NCBI GenBank assembly: GCA_029204225.1
Contig: CM055109.1
Span: 47,552,612 to 47,616,611, forward strand
Length of the DNA stretch: 64,000 nucleotides
From: Diphasiastrum complanatum
Lineage: Eukaryota > Streptophyta > Lycopodiopsida > Lycopodiales > Lycopodiaceae
Direction: 5' to 3'
The notes beneath the pieces are model-generated. The model made no database searches, was not told the DNA's origin, and worked only from the letters and a program-made list of their open reading frames with translations. Shown piece by piece: positions 11,816 through 21,996 of the stretch. The number at the start of each line of letters is the position of its first letter. Position 1 is the stretch's first letter. The position numbers and the translations under genes were made by a program.

Positions 11816-12150
11816 GATGTCAAATTAAGAGACTAATAGCACTGAATAAATAGAAGATTCGGTAACCAACCATGGTAATTTGTACCTTGTTCAAAGCCAT
11901 GATTGATGTTAAAAAAGACTAGGCAAACTAGTGATCCCACAAACTATGCACCACCATGGCTTAGGACACAAAGCCATCCAAAAACAAGATGCATGAAGCA
12001 CAAGTTAAACTACAAGCAAGGCACTTGCAGGTCATCCAGGTATATACATCCAGGTATATATCTAGCGTGCTCTCCATTACTAGTTTTACTATCTCTTATT
12101 TTCAAAAAGGTACTATGCAAAATATCTTAAATCAATATAGAAGCATGCAC

Positions 12151-12152
<2 letters not shown>

Positions 12153-12180
<28 letters not shown>
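12153..12180. repeat. Compound (TG)7(AG)7 microsatellite
   Basis: TG units pass directly into AG units, the same order as at three other loci in this window. Confidence 0.95.
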
Positions 12181-12181
<1 letters not shown>

Positions 12182-12897
12182 GGGTGGGGTTTGGGGATAT
12201 GTGAATGATTGAGAAGAAGAGTAAGTTTTTCTTCTAAGGACGTCATATGTTTTGGTGCAAATACATGTTCTGACTTGATCCATGATCTAGAAAATAAACC
12301 ATTAGCGAGCTTTAAGTTCATACAGATTGATGACAATTGCAAAATGAATGATAACAAATAGTAGAACGAGAAATAGTGTTAAGCTGGATGACAACCGATC
12401 GAGAAACTGATTGGTCATACAACTTCTCTTACATCTTAAGCAGGCTTCAATTCGTCATATATACAATTCCTTTGTGGTATGTCCTCATTTATGCGGCGGG
12501 TTGGAATCGAAGCTCTAAAACTCAGGCACAGGAAAGCAAGGCCTAACAATCGCATCACATGTAATTGCAGAAAATAAAATCGAACTAAGCAAATTGAACT
12601 TATTCTAGACGACTATAATTTATTCAGAAGCTCCAAAGAAAGCAGAACTTTTGTTTATTTATTCTTCAAGGATGCAGATAATGTTTGGCGCCATCCTCAT
12701 CATCACTGGCTGGTTGGCTGCTTACTTCAAATCATGATATCGTTGTTGGAGAAATGTGTACTGTTATGGTTTGGGAATTACAAAACTTTTCCTGTCTTGA
12801 GCAGATTGTAGAGCCCAAGTGGCTTGGGAAGCTGAGCAGGCTGCTGATGCCATCTTGTTGTCAGGACACCGTTCTTGAATAATTTGAGCGCAGCACG

Positions 12898-13136
12898 TCA
12901 GTTGAGAAGCAGACGTAGGGTAGGCAATCGCATGAGGCCGTTTGAAGGACCTGCTGTAAAAACAGTTAACAAGCCGTCTTTGGTGATTACTTTAATGGGT
13001 ATCCGAGCTTTGATCTGAGCCATGACAGCCTTTGCCAGAGTATCTAAATCGCATTTCACAGTTTCAGAACTAATTGCACCATTTTGTACTCCTTGGGAAA
13101 AGTAAGAAAAGGTTTCCCCTCCACACTTGCAAACAC
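12898..13136 (-). CDS. Possible terminal exon of an unrecognised gene
   Basis: On the minus strand an acceptor-like TGCGCCGCCGCAG-type sequence ends near 13137. It is followed by about 79 open codons ending in TGA at 12898-12900. The frame has ordinary protein composition: it starts VCKCGGETFSYFSQGVQNG, continues CDLDTLAKAVMAQIKARI and IKVITKDGLLTVF, and ends MRLPTLRLLLN. The paired Cys at the start could be a metal site. A further open frame, 13350-13159 (-), lies upstream. I do not recognise the family; it could be a real last exon, a pseudogene or chance. Confidence 0.3.
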
Positions 13137-13543
13137 CTGCGCCGCCACGGTTGAGTGGTCAGCTCAGGCTACTGGCACTCAACAGTGAGTGCTGCTGCTC
13201 ATGACCAGTGAAATTTTTGTTAATGTCTTGCAGCTCAAACGCCGATGCTACAGAAGCATCGTTCTTCTTCTTCTTCTTCCTCTTCTCAATGTAAGTGTAA
13301 GAGCAACGAGCACCTGAAGGAAAAGCCGTGAGACATAACGAGCAGCACAATAGCTCAATAAATATTTGGCCCCCACAGTTCTATGCCAGCCACGTATATA
13401 GACTTACAATTCCTGATAAAGACAAGGCAAAACTAGGGAGGTTTAAATGGGGGGACTTGCCAGGCACTCTAGTGTGAAAGTGCCCTTAGTCTTTTTCAAA
13501 GAGGAACCAAGGCTTACAAAGCTATTAGGCTCCAAGGATGTAT

Positions 13544-13569
<26 letters not shown>
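13544..13569. repeat. (GA)n microsatellite
   Basis: About 13 GA units. Confidence 0.95.
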
Positions 13570-13574
<5 letters not shown>

Positions 13575-13876
13575 CATTCAAAATCTATTTTACTAGTGTC
13601 ACTTTTATGGTTTATTCTTGAATCTCCGAGTCTTGAGGGATGCTCATTTTCATGCGGGAGAACAAGAAGAAGAAGGGTGCTCATTTTTTATGCCAAAGAA
13701 CTCAATTCCTAATAATATAAGAAGCCAATTTGGACTATGATGTAAGATTTGAGATGAAACACATTATCATACTAAAAGTTTATATGGGAGCCAAGGCAAA
13801 ATTTATTCTTTTTTTGGTATCCAAGGAGGGCTTTCATCCACCAACTTGGACCGGCTAGAAGCACCAAGCTTATGTG

Positions 13877-13880
<4 letters not shown>

Positions 13881-13928
<48 letters not shown>
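13881..13928. repeat. (GA)24 microsatellite
   Basis: Uninterrupted GA units in AT-rich intergenic sequence. Confidence 0.95.
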
Positions 13929-13930
<2 letters not shown>

Positions 13931-14855
13931 TGAATCCTTCCATTATTTTCTCTGGCAAAAATCTAGGATAGGAATGGTATATCATCCACAACTATAACCT
14001 TCTTTTTGTTGGGAAGATTGCCACATCAAAAAACCAATATCTTTAATGTAAGCATGTAATTTAAATACCTTTACATCACGTATTTTGATATTTTTGAATG
14101 TCATTGCATTTTTTATTGGGAAGTTTGAAAAAGCTGCCTTTAGCACTTTCACAATATGTAAGTGTGTGCATGTAATTGAGTTCTTTTTTTACAAATTGGA
14201 TTACACTCCAATTTCATCCACATATGTGGTTAGAACATGTGGATAGAACTACAAAAAAAGCATGATATGAGGTGCCATCCTCCACTTGCTTGCCTTTCGC
14301 CACATATGTGAGCCTTCTTGGTTCGGATCTCTCTCCTATGGATCTTTTTGGTGTAGTTGCTTGAAGATCCTCCTCCTCAAGCCTCGATCCCAACACATCT
14401 TGATTGGCATCAAGATTGATAATTTTTTATTCTTCATGAGGTGAGTTGATCTCGACCCCATCCAAGATCGGTATGGAGCACAAACAACACAAGTCATGAC
14501 AGCCTGAATGCGGCACAATATGTGATGCTCAATCTTCTGCTCTATAGTGAATGCGAGTTGGATGTTTATATACACAAGATACTTGTGATTAAAAGAATTC
14601 TTTAACTAATCTATATTTACAAGACTAGTTTAGTTTAACCAGATATTGGTCGTGAATGTACTTAACAAATATTTGATGTACTACGACATTTGTACAATTA
14701 CGTATGTGTATAACAATCAAATCAGTCGATCGTCGAAGTAGTCGGAGATGGCCAGGTCTTCGAGCTGCTTCAAATGTCATTCGAATGTAGATACAAACGA
14801 GAATGGATACCCTTTACTCTGGAGATGAAGATTAGCTGGAAGGTCGAGGTATTTA

Positions 14856-15416
14856 TGTCATGTGCTGCATGTATTAGCCCATGAGCTTACTAATGAATTT
14901 CCAAATATAGCCATGGAGCTAAATTAGATTAGAACTAGTCAATAGGACAGTTAATAAAGTGGTTCGAACAACCTCGCTATAATTGAGAATAGCAGAATTG
15001 TAATAATGGTTGTAAGGCCCAATTTAGCTAAATAAGGTCCCAAACTTATAGTAGAGGCACAAATGACCACTATAAATAACTGAGGTCGTGCTAAATTTGG
15101 AGGCTATTGTTCATTTTGTAATTTTGAGTTTTGAGAGATCTTGGAGCTTCTCTTTGAGAGCTTTCTTGATGGAGAAAGTGGTTCATGTGCCTAAAATCAC
15201 ATGAGAGCTTTGATCATGCTCTAGAATCAGGCCCTATCTTGTGAATGATCAATAATCATGAATAAAGATACCTTACTTTTCTTAATTTGGTGAAGTTTTG
15301 CTACTTTTGTCTAGTTTCTTGATTTTTGACCAGTTTCTTGATTTCTTGCATTTCCATTGTGATTTGATGTTTAAAGAATGGATTACATGTTTGAATGCTA
15401 AAGTTGGCACATGACA
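14856..15416 (+). repeat. Left LTR of the LARD-like element
   Basis: 561 bp. Contains CTATAAATAA near 15072 as a likely TATA box and AATAAAG near 15260 as a likely poly(A) signal. It is 19 bp longer than the right LTR because a TTTCTTGATT-containing segment is duplicated near 15320. Confidence 0.92.
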
Positions 15417-15420
15417 ATTT

Positions 15421-15432
15421 TGGTATCAGAGC
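15421..15432 (+). promoter_or_regulatory. Primer binding site (initiator Met tRNA)
   Basis: TGGTATCAGAGC, four bases after the left LTR. This is the standard plant PBS complementary to the 3' end of initiator Met tRNA. Confidence 0.93.
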
Positions 15433-16007
15433 ATTAGATCCTTTCCCCATCAGATTTGGTGGATTTTGTTAAACTTGGTAGAGCTTCTTGTTCTAGCTTT
15501 CTTGATTTTTCAATTTCCAGCAAGTTTTGATTCAATTTTTAACCATTTAATCTTCATTTTTTTTTGTATAGTTTCTTGTTGTATATCAGTAGATCTTTCT
15601 TTTAGCTTTTTGGAGGTACTGAGATTTTCTGATTTGGAGCTAGAATGGCCAAGTTATGGCCATTTTAGTGTTTTCTTTCCAATTTTATTTAGTTAGTGAT
15701 AGTTTTTGCAGTCTGTTTTTCCCATTTTTGGCTGAAATTTTGGCCAAACTTTTTTACTGTAATTCTTTAGGATTGTAGATCTCACTCTTAGCTTGAATCT
15801 GAGCCAATTTGTAACCAATTTGGTTGAAAATTGAGAGAGATATGACAAATCTTGTGGAAGAGGTCAAATTCTAATTTGAGTAGGAAATTTGGGAGAGAAT
15901 CAATTCAACCTTTCATTTCTGAAGTACTGTTTCTTTGTAAATTTTTTTCCAGTTCTTGCATTTTGAAGTTTTCGTTTTAAGAAAAGAATAACCTTAACCT
16001 TCACGCG

Positions 16008-16073
16008 ACCTAAACCTAACCCTACACACCTATTCTAGCCTGACATATCTACCTACCCTAAACCTAACCCTAA
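16008..16073 (+). repeat. Telomere-like CCTAAACCTAACCCTA motifs in the LARD leader
   Basis: Two short degenerate blocks of the plant telomere/telo-box type, CCTAAACCTAACCCTA at about 16009 and CCCTAAACCTAACCCTAA at about 16057, lie in the untranslated leader of the LTR element. Confidence 0.7.
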
Positions 16074-16398
16074 TTCATCTCTTTCTCTCTCTGCTTGCGG
16101 ATTTACTTCCTCCCTCCTCGCGACGCCTCTGATCTGAATCACCATCACCCAGCGACTTCCTCTAGATCTCACCATCACCCAGCCACTTCCTCTCCACGCG
16201 AACCTTCACGACATACATCTCACAAAACGTGGATTCCATCAGTGCTTTGTCATAAATCCGAGCTATTAATCTGCTCTTAAGAAATGCGGCCAGGTTGAGG
16301 CTGGCAATCAGAGCGCACCTGTCACGTTTACTCTAACCCACAGATTACGGTCGGTTACATTCCCCTCCCTCTCTTTCTAAAAAACATCGGTTGAGATC

Positions 16399-16423
16399 CT
16401 CTCTCTCTCTCTCTCTCTCTCTC
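16399..16423. repeat. (CT)n microsatellite in the LARD leader
   Basis: About 12 CT units, with a second shorter CT run near 16443. Confidence 0.95.
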
Positions 16424-17075
16424 AAAAGCTTCGGTTGAGATTTTCTCTCTCTGCCCACGCTCCCAGAATTTTTCGAGCACCCCAATTGATCGCCCAAGTA
16501 ACCAAATTTCTTTTTTGCCATCATTTTTAATAATTTTAAGGTTTTCTTTCTTCAACGGTCCAATGTTCCAAAGAAACCAAACTTTTCTATAAAGGTCCCT
16601 TTCTAAGTTGTTAATTCCCCTGTCTTTGTGTAGCGTTAACTTTTGCGTTTAACGTCGGAATTCAGTGCTTTAAGAATGAAAATTGCTCAGTTCACTGCGT
16701 TGAGTACAATGGTTATCATTTTGTCATCATTATGTACTTCTTATTTATTTATTTTTTTTAGGCCTTTTATTGTCCTAATTTGTTTACACTTTATGCTTTA
16801 TTCATTCAATTGACCATATCTCATCCGTTTGAGCTCGGATTTCAGTGTCGTAGAAAACAAGCTTCATTAGCTCAACAAGATTGTCAGTGTAGAAGTCTTA
16901 TTGGGATCAAAATTTGACCTTTTCAAAATTCCTTTTACTTGCTCTAATCGAAAAACTCATGCCCATTGTCACCGCTTAACTGCACCTTGTTAAAACTGGT
17001 TTCCATACCATTTCCAAATTCTTCCCAAGATTGCAATCCACAGTTACAAGATTTAGTTATTCCACATCAACTTTA

Positions 17076-18334
17076 ATGGATTGGCATTATGAACAAGAGG
17101 ATGACGATCAATCATATTGTGATGACGATTGTGAGAATGATGTGGAGGAATATTGGGATCAAGGTGATGATTACATCGAAGATTATGACCAAGGTGACGA
17201 CATCACTGATAACAATTAGTATCAAGACCAGAACGATGATTTGGCCAATGATGATCAGTATCAGGACTACAACGACACTTCTGAACTTTACCATTACTCT
17301 GAAGATTTCAACAACGATCAGCAAAGCGAGGAACAACACGAAGCAGTCATTGAAGATGGCTCTACAGATGAAGCAGTTGAACCCTTTGATGATCAAGATG
17401 AACTGGAATTCAATGATGGTGATTATCAACGGCAAGATCAATTCCAATTACTATTGAGGATCAGTTTGAAGCGATAAGTGTGGATGAGCAACAACAGGTG
17501 CATTGTGGAGCAGAAGACCAGTATGAGCCCATGGATCAATTCTATGATCTTGAAGAACTCAAAAGACCGTCACCATGGTGCAGAACAACATTTCGATCAT
17601 AACGAAGACGATAGTGTTGATTATGAGGCCTATGAAGATGCCTATGAAAGTGAAGAAATTGACGAAAATGAAGGATGTTCTCTCTATGCCACTACAGGTA
17701 TGATTGGTCCTTCTCTAATGGGTACATCATTTGCTGACGCAAATGATTTCAAGGAGGGAAGGAATATTATTGTGGCAAGTGGAGTGACAATTTCCAGTCC
17801 CTATGTCAATTTTGTGGGAAGTCTAACACCACCAACTCAACAACAATGGGTCAATATTCATGGAAGATCAAATAATAGTGTAGACCCTACTATCAGTAAA
17901 GTGAGCGGTGGAACAAAGAAATATTAGGTACACTTTTAACTGCCATATAGGATAGTACCAAACAAATGAAACAAACAGGGCAACAATTACAAGACAGGTC
18001 AGAGCAAAGATGGGAAGAAATGTACAACAAGGTGGTCGCTCGTTTTGACTCTATCTTGCAATCGACTAGTATTCCACAATAGCCAATTGATATTCGAACT
18101 ACTAATCCTAAATTGTGTACCACTGTTGATGTCTATGAAACAACGTTCCCTCTAGTCCAAGGGCAAACTTCCAAGCCAAAGGTAGATATCGATCGAGATG
18201 TTTTGAGCAAACAAGATCATGAATCTTCTGATGAAGTTGATGATTTCAAGGAAGAAAGCAAAATTCTTAATATCGATCTATCTTCCACGGGGGACAAAAC
18301 AATATCAGCAAAACACCAATGGACAAGTGGATGA
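17076..18334 (+). pseudogene. Decayed Asp/Glu/Gln-rich reading frame of the LARD-like element
   Basis: Starts at ATG 17076 (MDWHYEQEDDDQSYCDDD). It runs through stretches such as EEYWDQGDDYIEDYDQGDD, a TAG at 17217-17219, then DDQYQDYNDTSELYHYSEDF and EPFDDQDELEFNDGDYQ. The coding sense then shifts frame near 17450 (EDQFEAISVDEQQQ) and again near 17580 (DDSVDYEAYEDAYESEEIDE). It continues with a less extreme part to about 18334. No known domain is seen. A strongly acidic, Tyr- and Gln-containing, probably disordered product fits an atypical gag-like or leader protein. Several stops and frameshifts show that this copy is not functional. Confidence 0.55.
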
Positions 18335-19419
18335 AGAACAACTTGAGAATCCAGATCAAGTCTTGTCCGACAGTTGTAATGATCATGACCAAGGTCAAAA
18401 CAAGGAGGTATACTATGAGCAGAACGAACTTCTACGATTGTAGTTAAATCATGGAGTACAATTCGATTGCCGAGAATTATGCTATACTCCACAAATCAGT
18501 GGTTATGACCATATTATTGATAATGATCTATATGGAATTATTTCAGAACATGGATTAAGGGAGTGGTATAACACTGATGCAAAATTCAAATACCAATACA
18601 ACAACGAGCTTTTTGATGATGAAATTGTATTAACATTGCTTCAATAAAGTCAAGAATAAGAAATCCATCCAAAGATCTGAAGCAAATTTGCACCGAGCTA
18701 CCAACTAATGAATCTAATGTGATATTGATGGAAGGAGTTCGTGCAAAATCCTTGAACATTCTTGCATTAGAGGATGTCATCAATCCTATCAACAAGGAAA
18801 GTAGGTTAACATGGAAACTGAATTCAAATCGTCAAATTCCTTGTGTACAGATGACCAAAAAGATCCCTTCACTGCATGGGATTTGGTGAATCCAAATGTG
18901 GGATGCATGGCTCTAATAAATGCTCTAGAGTTAGAAATGAATACCACTATCCTACATCAAGGAGCAATGCATAAGGCTATAACACCGGATGCAGGGACAA
19001 AAAAAGACGCATCTGGAATTGGATAGCCTATCCAATCAAGGAAGATATTGAGGAAGAAGACTATTGAATGTTCTGTTGCTTGGATCCTGTCAACCCATAC
19101 AGAACTAATGCAACTGGAGGCTTTTATGTGTTTTATCAATCTCTTCTTCAATGATCCTATTAATTCTATGGGATCAGTTGTAGATCAAATGTTCTCCATG
19201 AAAAAAACTTGACGCAACCTTATTCTACAACAATAAGCTAGAAGTTGAATCTGAGGCAACAAAATTTAAATGGTAGATGGCTACTGACAAAAATAATACA
19301 AGAAAAGATGTTTCTTATTCAAGGTGGCCAAATACTTCTCGACTACCACCAAAGGATTCACGAGACATGGCACTCAACAAAGGACTACATGGTCTTCATT
19401 TTTGAGGACAAAAATGCTT

Positions 19420-19432
19420 AAAGTAGGGGGAG
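19420..19432 (+). promoter_or_regulatory. Polypurine tract of the LARD-like element
   Basis: AAAGTAGGGGGAG immediately before the right LTR. The upstream frame reads FEDKNA, resembling the last codons of gypsy polyproteins. Confidence 0.85.
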
Positions 19433-19974
19433 TGTCATGTGCTGCATGTAATTAGCCCATGAGCTTACTAATGAATTGCCAAATATAACCATAGAGCTAA
19501 ATTAGATTAGAACTAGTCAATAGGACAGTTAATAAAGTGGTTCGAACAACCTCGCTATAATTGAGAATAGCGGAATTGTAATAATGGTTGTAAGGCCCAA
19601 TTTAGCTAAATAAGGTGCCTAACTTATAGTAGAGGCACAAATGACCACTATAAATAGCTGAGGTCGTGCTAAATTTGGAGGCTATTGTTCATTTTGTGAT
19701 TTTGAGTTTTGAGAGATCTTGGAGCTTCTCTTTGAGAGCTTTCTTGATGGAGAAAGTGGTTCATGTGCCTAAAATCACATGAGAGCTTTGATCATGCTCT
19801 AGAATCAGGCCCTATCTGTGAATGATCAATAATCATGAATAAAGATACCTTACTTTTCCTAATTTGGTGAAGTTTTGCTACTTTTGTCTAGTTTCTTGAT
19901 TTCTTGCATTTCCATTGTAATTTGATGTTTAATGAATGGATTAGATGTTTGAATGCTAAGGTTGGCACATGACA
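19433..19974 (+). repeat. Right LTR of the LARD-like element
   Basis: 542 bp, nearly identical to 14856-15416, with the same TGTCATGTGC start and GCACATGACA end. Confidence 0.92.
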
Positions 19975-20297
19975 ATTCATCCTTTGAGTAGTTTGGCTGA
20001 TTCGATTCTGTGTAGAATGTCGTAAAACTCGTGTATTATACCATGCATTACTCTCTCTGCACACAGAATGAGAGTAGTTTTGCAGATGCTGCAATCTATG
20101 TTATGAAAACACGACTAAATATGTAGAATGAAAAAACTGAACTATGATTCCTGCAGGTTTCAGATGAGCAGACATAAAACCTAAAGAGGTTGTATATGAT
20201 CCTAGATCAATGATTAATTCAAAGATCAAGAATGTGCAAGAATAATCTCGAATGAATTGAAACACCAAGGAGAAAAATCTGAGCTTAATATCCAACA
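19975..20297 (-). repeat. Start of a copia 3' LTR, interrupted by the LARD-like element
   Basis: On the minus strand a polypurine tract (AAGGAGGAC, near 20300-20308) is followed by TGTTGGATATTAAGC, a typical LTR start, after the copia RNase H frame. The LTR runs into the right border of the LARD-like element. Its continuation is probably at 14855 downward, where TATATAAACATCC occurs near 14566-14554. The far end of this LTR could not be defined. Confidence 0.55.
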
Positions 20298-21540
20298 GTC
20301 CTCCTTAAGGTCATGGTTGGTGCCTTGAGTAGCTTCGTTAGGTTTAGCATGTTAAAGAATTTTTGATGCTTGATCCTGGAAAGGGCCTTGGTAAATATGT
20401 TTGCGACCATTTCAGATGTGGAGCAGTATTCGAGGATCACTTGTCTTGAGAAAACCTTTTCCCAAATGAAGTGGTATTGGAGTTCAATGTGCTTTGACTT
20501 GCCATGAAATTTGGGATTCATTGACAGTGAAATAGAGCTCATGTTGTCACATAGAATGGTAGTAGGTTGAAATATTGTGAAGTAGTAATATGGTCCAAAT
20601 AGCTTCTTTTGAAGCTTGACATGCTGCGATAGCACGACTGACTTTTTCTTCCTCGAATTCCATGAAATTGGTCCCCCTGCCAGAAAGAAACAAAATCCAG
20701 AAGTAGATTTTCTAGTAGAGACATTTCCTCCTCAAACTGAGTTGGATAGTCTCGAAGAATCATTGGGTTAATAGCATTTTCATCAAAGAACAATATCTAA
20801 TCTATACTACCTTGTATATACTTCATCACTCTCTTTAATGCTTTCCAATCTAAGGAATTTAGACATGAATTGACTTAATGTGCTGATAGTGTATGCTAGA
20901 TCTGGTCTAGTGCACATCCTACTAGTGAGTGTTAAGGATACTTCGATAAGTCGAGTATCTCATTTTCGGTGTCGGCACAAGAAGGTTTGGTCAATATCAT
21001 ACCTGGATTCGTTGGTGTATCAATTGGTTTGTAATCAGACCTGTGAAACCTTTCTAGAACATTCTCTAAATATTTCTGCTGGCTAAGATAGATCTTATTT
21101 TTTAATCTATCTCTAGTCCTAACAGTGAATGAACAGTGCCCTCATGTCGAATTCCTTCGATAAATCAGTCTTAGTGGTGTGCAACAAGAATGTGTCGTTA
21201 GACAAAATGAGTGCATCATCTACGTACAGAGCTATGCAAAGTTAGTTGACACCTATGTGTTTGGAATAAACATTGCAGTCAGTTGAATTGTTTGTAAAGA
21301 CTAATTGAATGAGATAAGCATTGATTCGTTCAAACCAAGACCTTGCAGCTTGTTTCAAACTATAGATTGCTTTGTGCAGCTTGCACACTTTGTGCTCTTG
21401 GCCTTTGACAGGTCTCTTGACAGGTACTGTCGGCTGTTTGGCTTATGTAGCTCGAATTTCTTCGGCCAAGTTTCTTTAGAAGGGACATCATGAGTGGAAG
21501 CCTTGATGTTGTGTAGGATAAAATGAAATGACACAACATC
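20298..21540 (-). pseudogene. Ty1/copia RT and RNase H remnant
   Basis: On the minus strand the RT part reads EHKVCKLHKAIYSLKQAARS and LCIALYVDDALILSNDT, with an intact YVDD box near 21215-21235. Stops lie just before and after. The C-terminal RNase H is at 20635-20300: ILCDNMSSISLSMNPKFHGK, SKHIELQYHF, MVANIFTKAL. The upstream half of pol is cut off by the gypsy LTR ending at 21545. The order RNase H, PPT, LTR is that of a normal copia 3' end. Confidence 0.85.
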
Positions 21541-21544
21541 ATTT

Positions 21545-21982
21545 TGTTGGAAGTAAATCTGGTTTGTGTATGTTGGCTAGATCTACTCACGATGCTTAGC
21601 ACAATCTCAAAGTGTTATTTACAAGGCAAATACCTCTCCTTTTATGGCAAGGAGGGTCTTCCATAAGTATCCACTAACTTATGGGACTAATCTATTTCTG
21701 GCCTTTCTAGAGCTTGTAACTTAGGATTTAGAACTTCAAAGTTTCTTAACTTAGAAAAACTCAAGACAAAATATTTCTAATCTTAAGTTTCCTGAGTCTA
21801 AGTTCTAAATCTAAGTTTAAGCTATTTTATTATTATTTAAGCTTCTACTCATTGGCTTACAAAACATGTGCCACGGCGGAAGTTTATTAACAGACACTCA
21901 TACATGGACTTACAAAACACATGCCACGGAGTTTTATTTCTTTCTTTTTATTTTTTTCTCTGTGTTAGCACAGATGCTAACA
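21545..21982 (-). repeat. 3' LTR of the Tat/Athila-like gypsy element
   Basis: On the minus strand it starts TGTTAGCATCTGTGCTAAC directly after a polypurine tract and appears to end CCAACA at 21545, where copia sequence resumes. The 5' partner LTR was not found in the window, so the left boundary rests on the TG..CA pattern and the switch to copia sequence only. Confidence 0.65.
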
Positions 21983-21986
21983 TTAT

Positions 21987-21996
21987 CCCCCTCCTT
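21987..21996 (-). promoter_or_regulatory. Polypurine tract of the gypsy element
   Basis: AGGAGGGGGA on the minus strand, four bases before the 3' LTR start. Confidence 0.8.

Larger units (their letters stand above)
10931..12897. other. Intergenic, probable LTR debris
   Basis: No gene recognised. Holds two related motifs beginning TGGTGC (11530 and 11775) that resemble retrotransposon primer binding sites, and a compound TG/AG microsatellite at 12153-12180. The stretch just after 10930 may be the 3' LTR of the gag fragment, but no LTR ends could be fixed. Confidence 0.4.
14856..19974 (+). mobile_element. Complete LTR element without pol (LARD-like)
   Basis: Two LTRs (14856-15416 and 19433-19974) begin TGTCATGTGC and end GCACATGACA, a perfect 10-bp terminal inverted repeat. 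Flanking 5-mers ATTTA (14851-14855) and ATTCA (19975-19979) match at four of five bases, as a mutated target duplication. A PBS complementary to initiator Met tRNA follows the left LTR and a polypurine tract precedes the right one. The 4.0-kb interior shows no protease, RT, RNase H or integrase. It carries a long leader and a decayed acidic reading frame, so it fits a large retrotransposon derivative mobilised in trans. By eye the LTRs differ at roughly a dozen bases plus one 19-bp length change, so the insertion is fairly recent. Confidence 0.9.

Noticed and set aside
17112-17447. Hydrophobic Ile/Val-rich minus-strand frame, like a membrane protein
   Set aside because: It is the antisense shadow of the acidic Asp/Glu-rich plus-strand frame.
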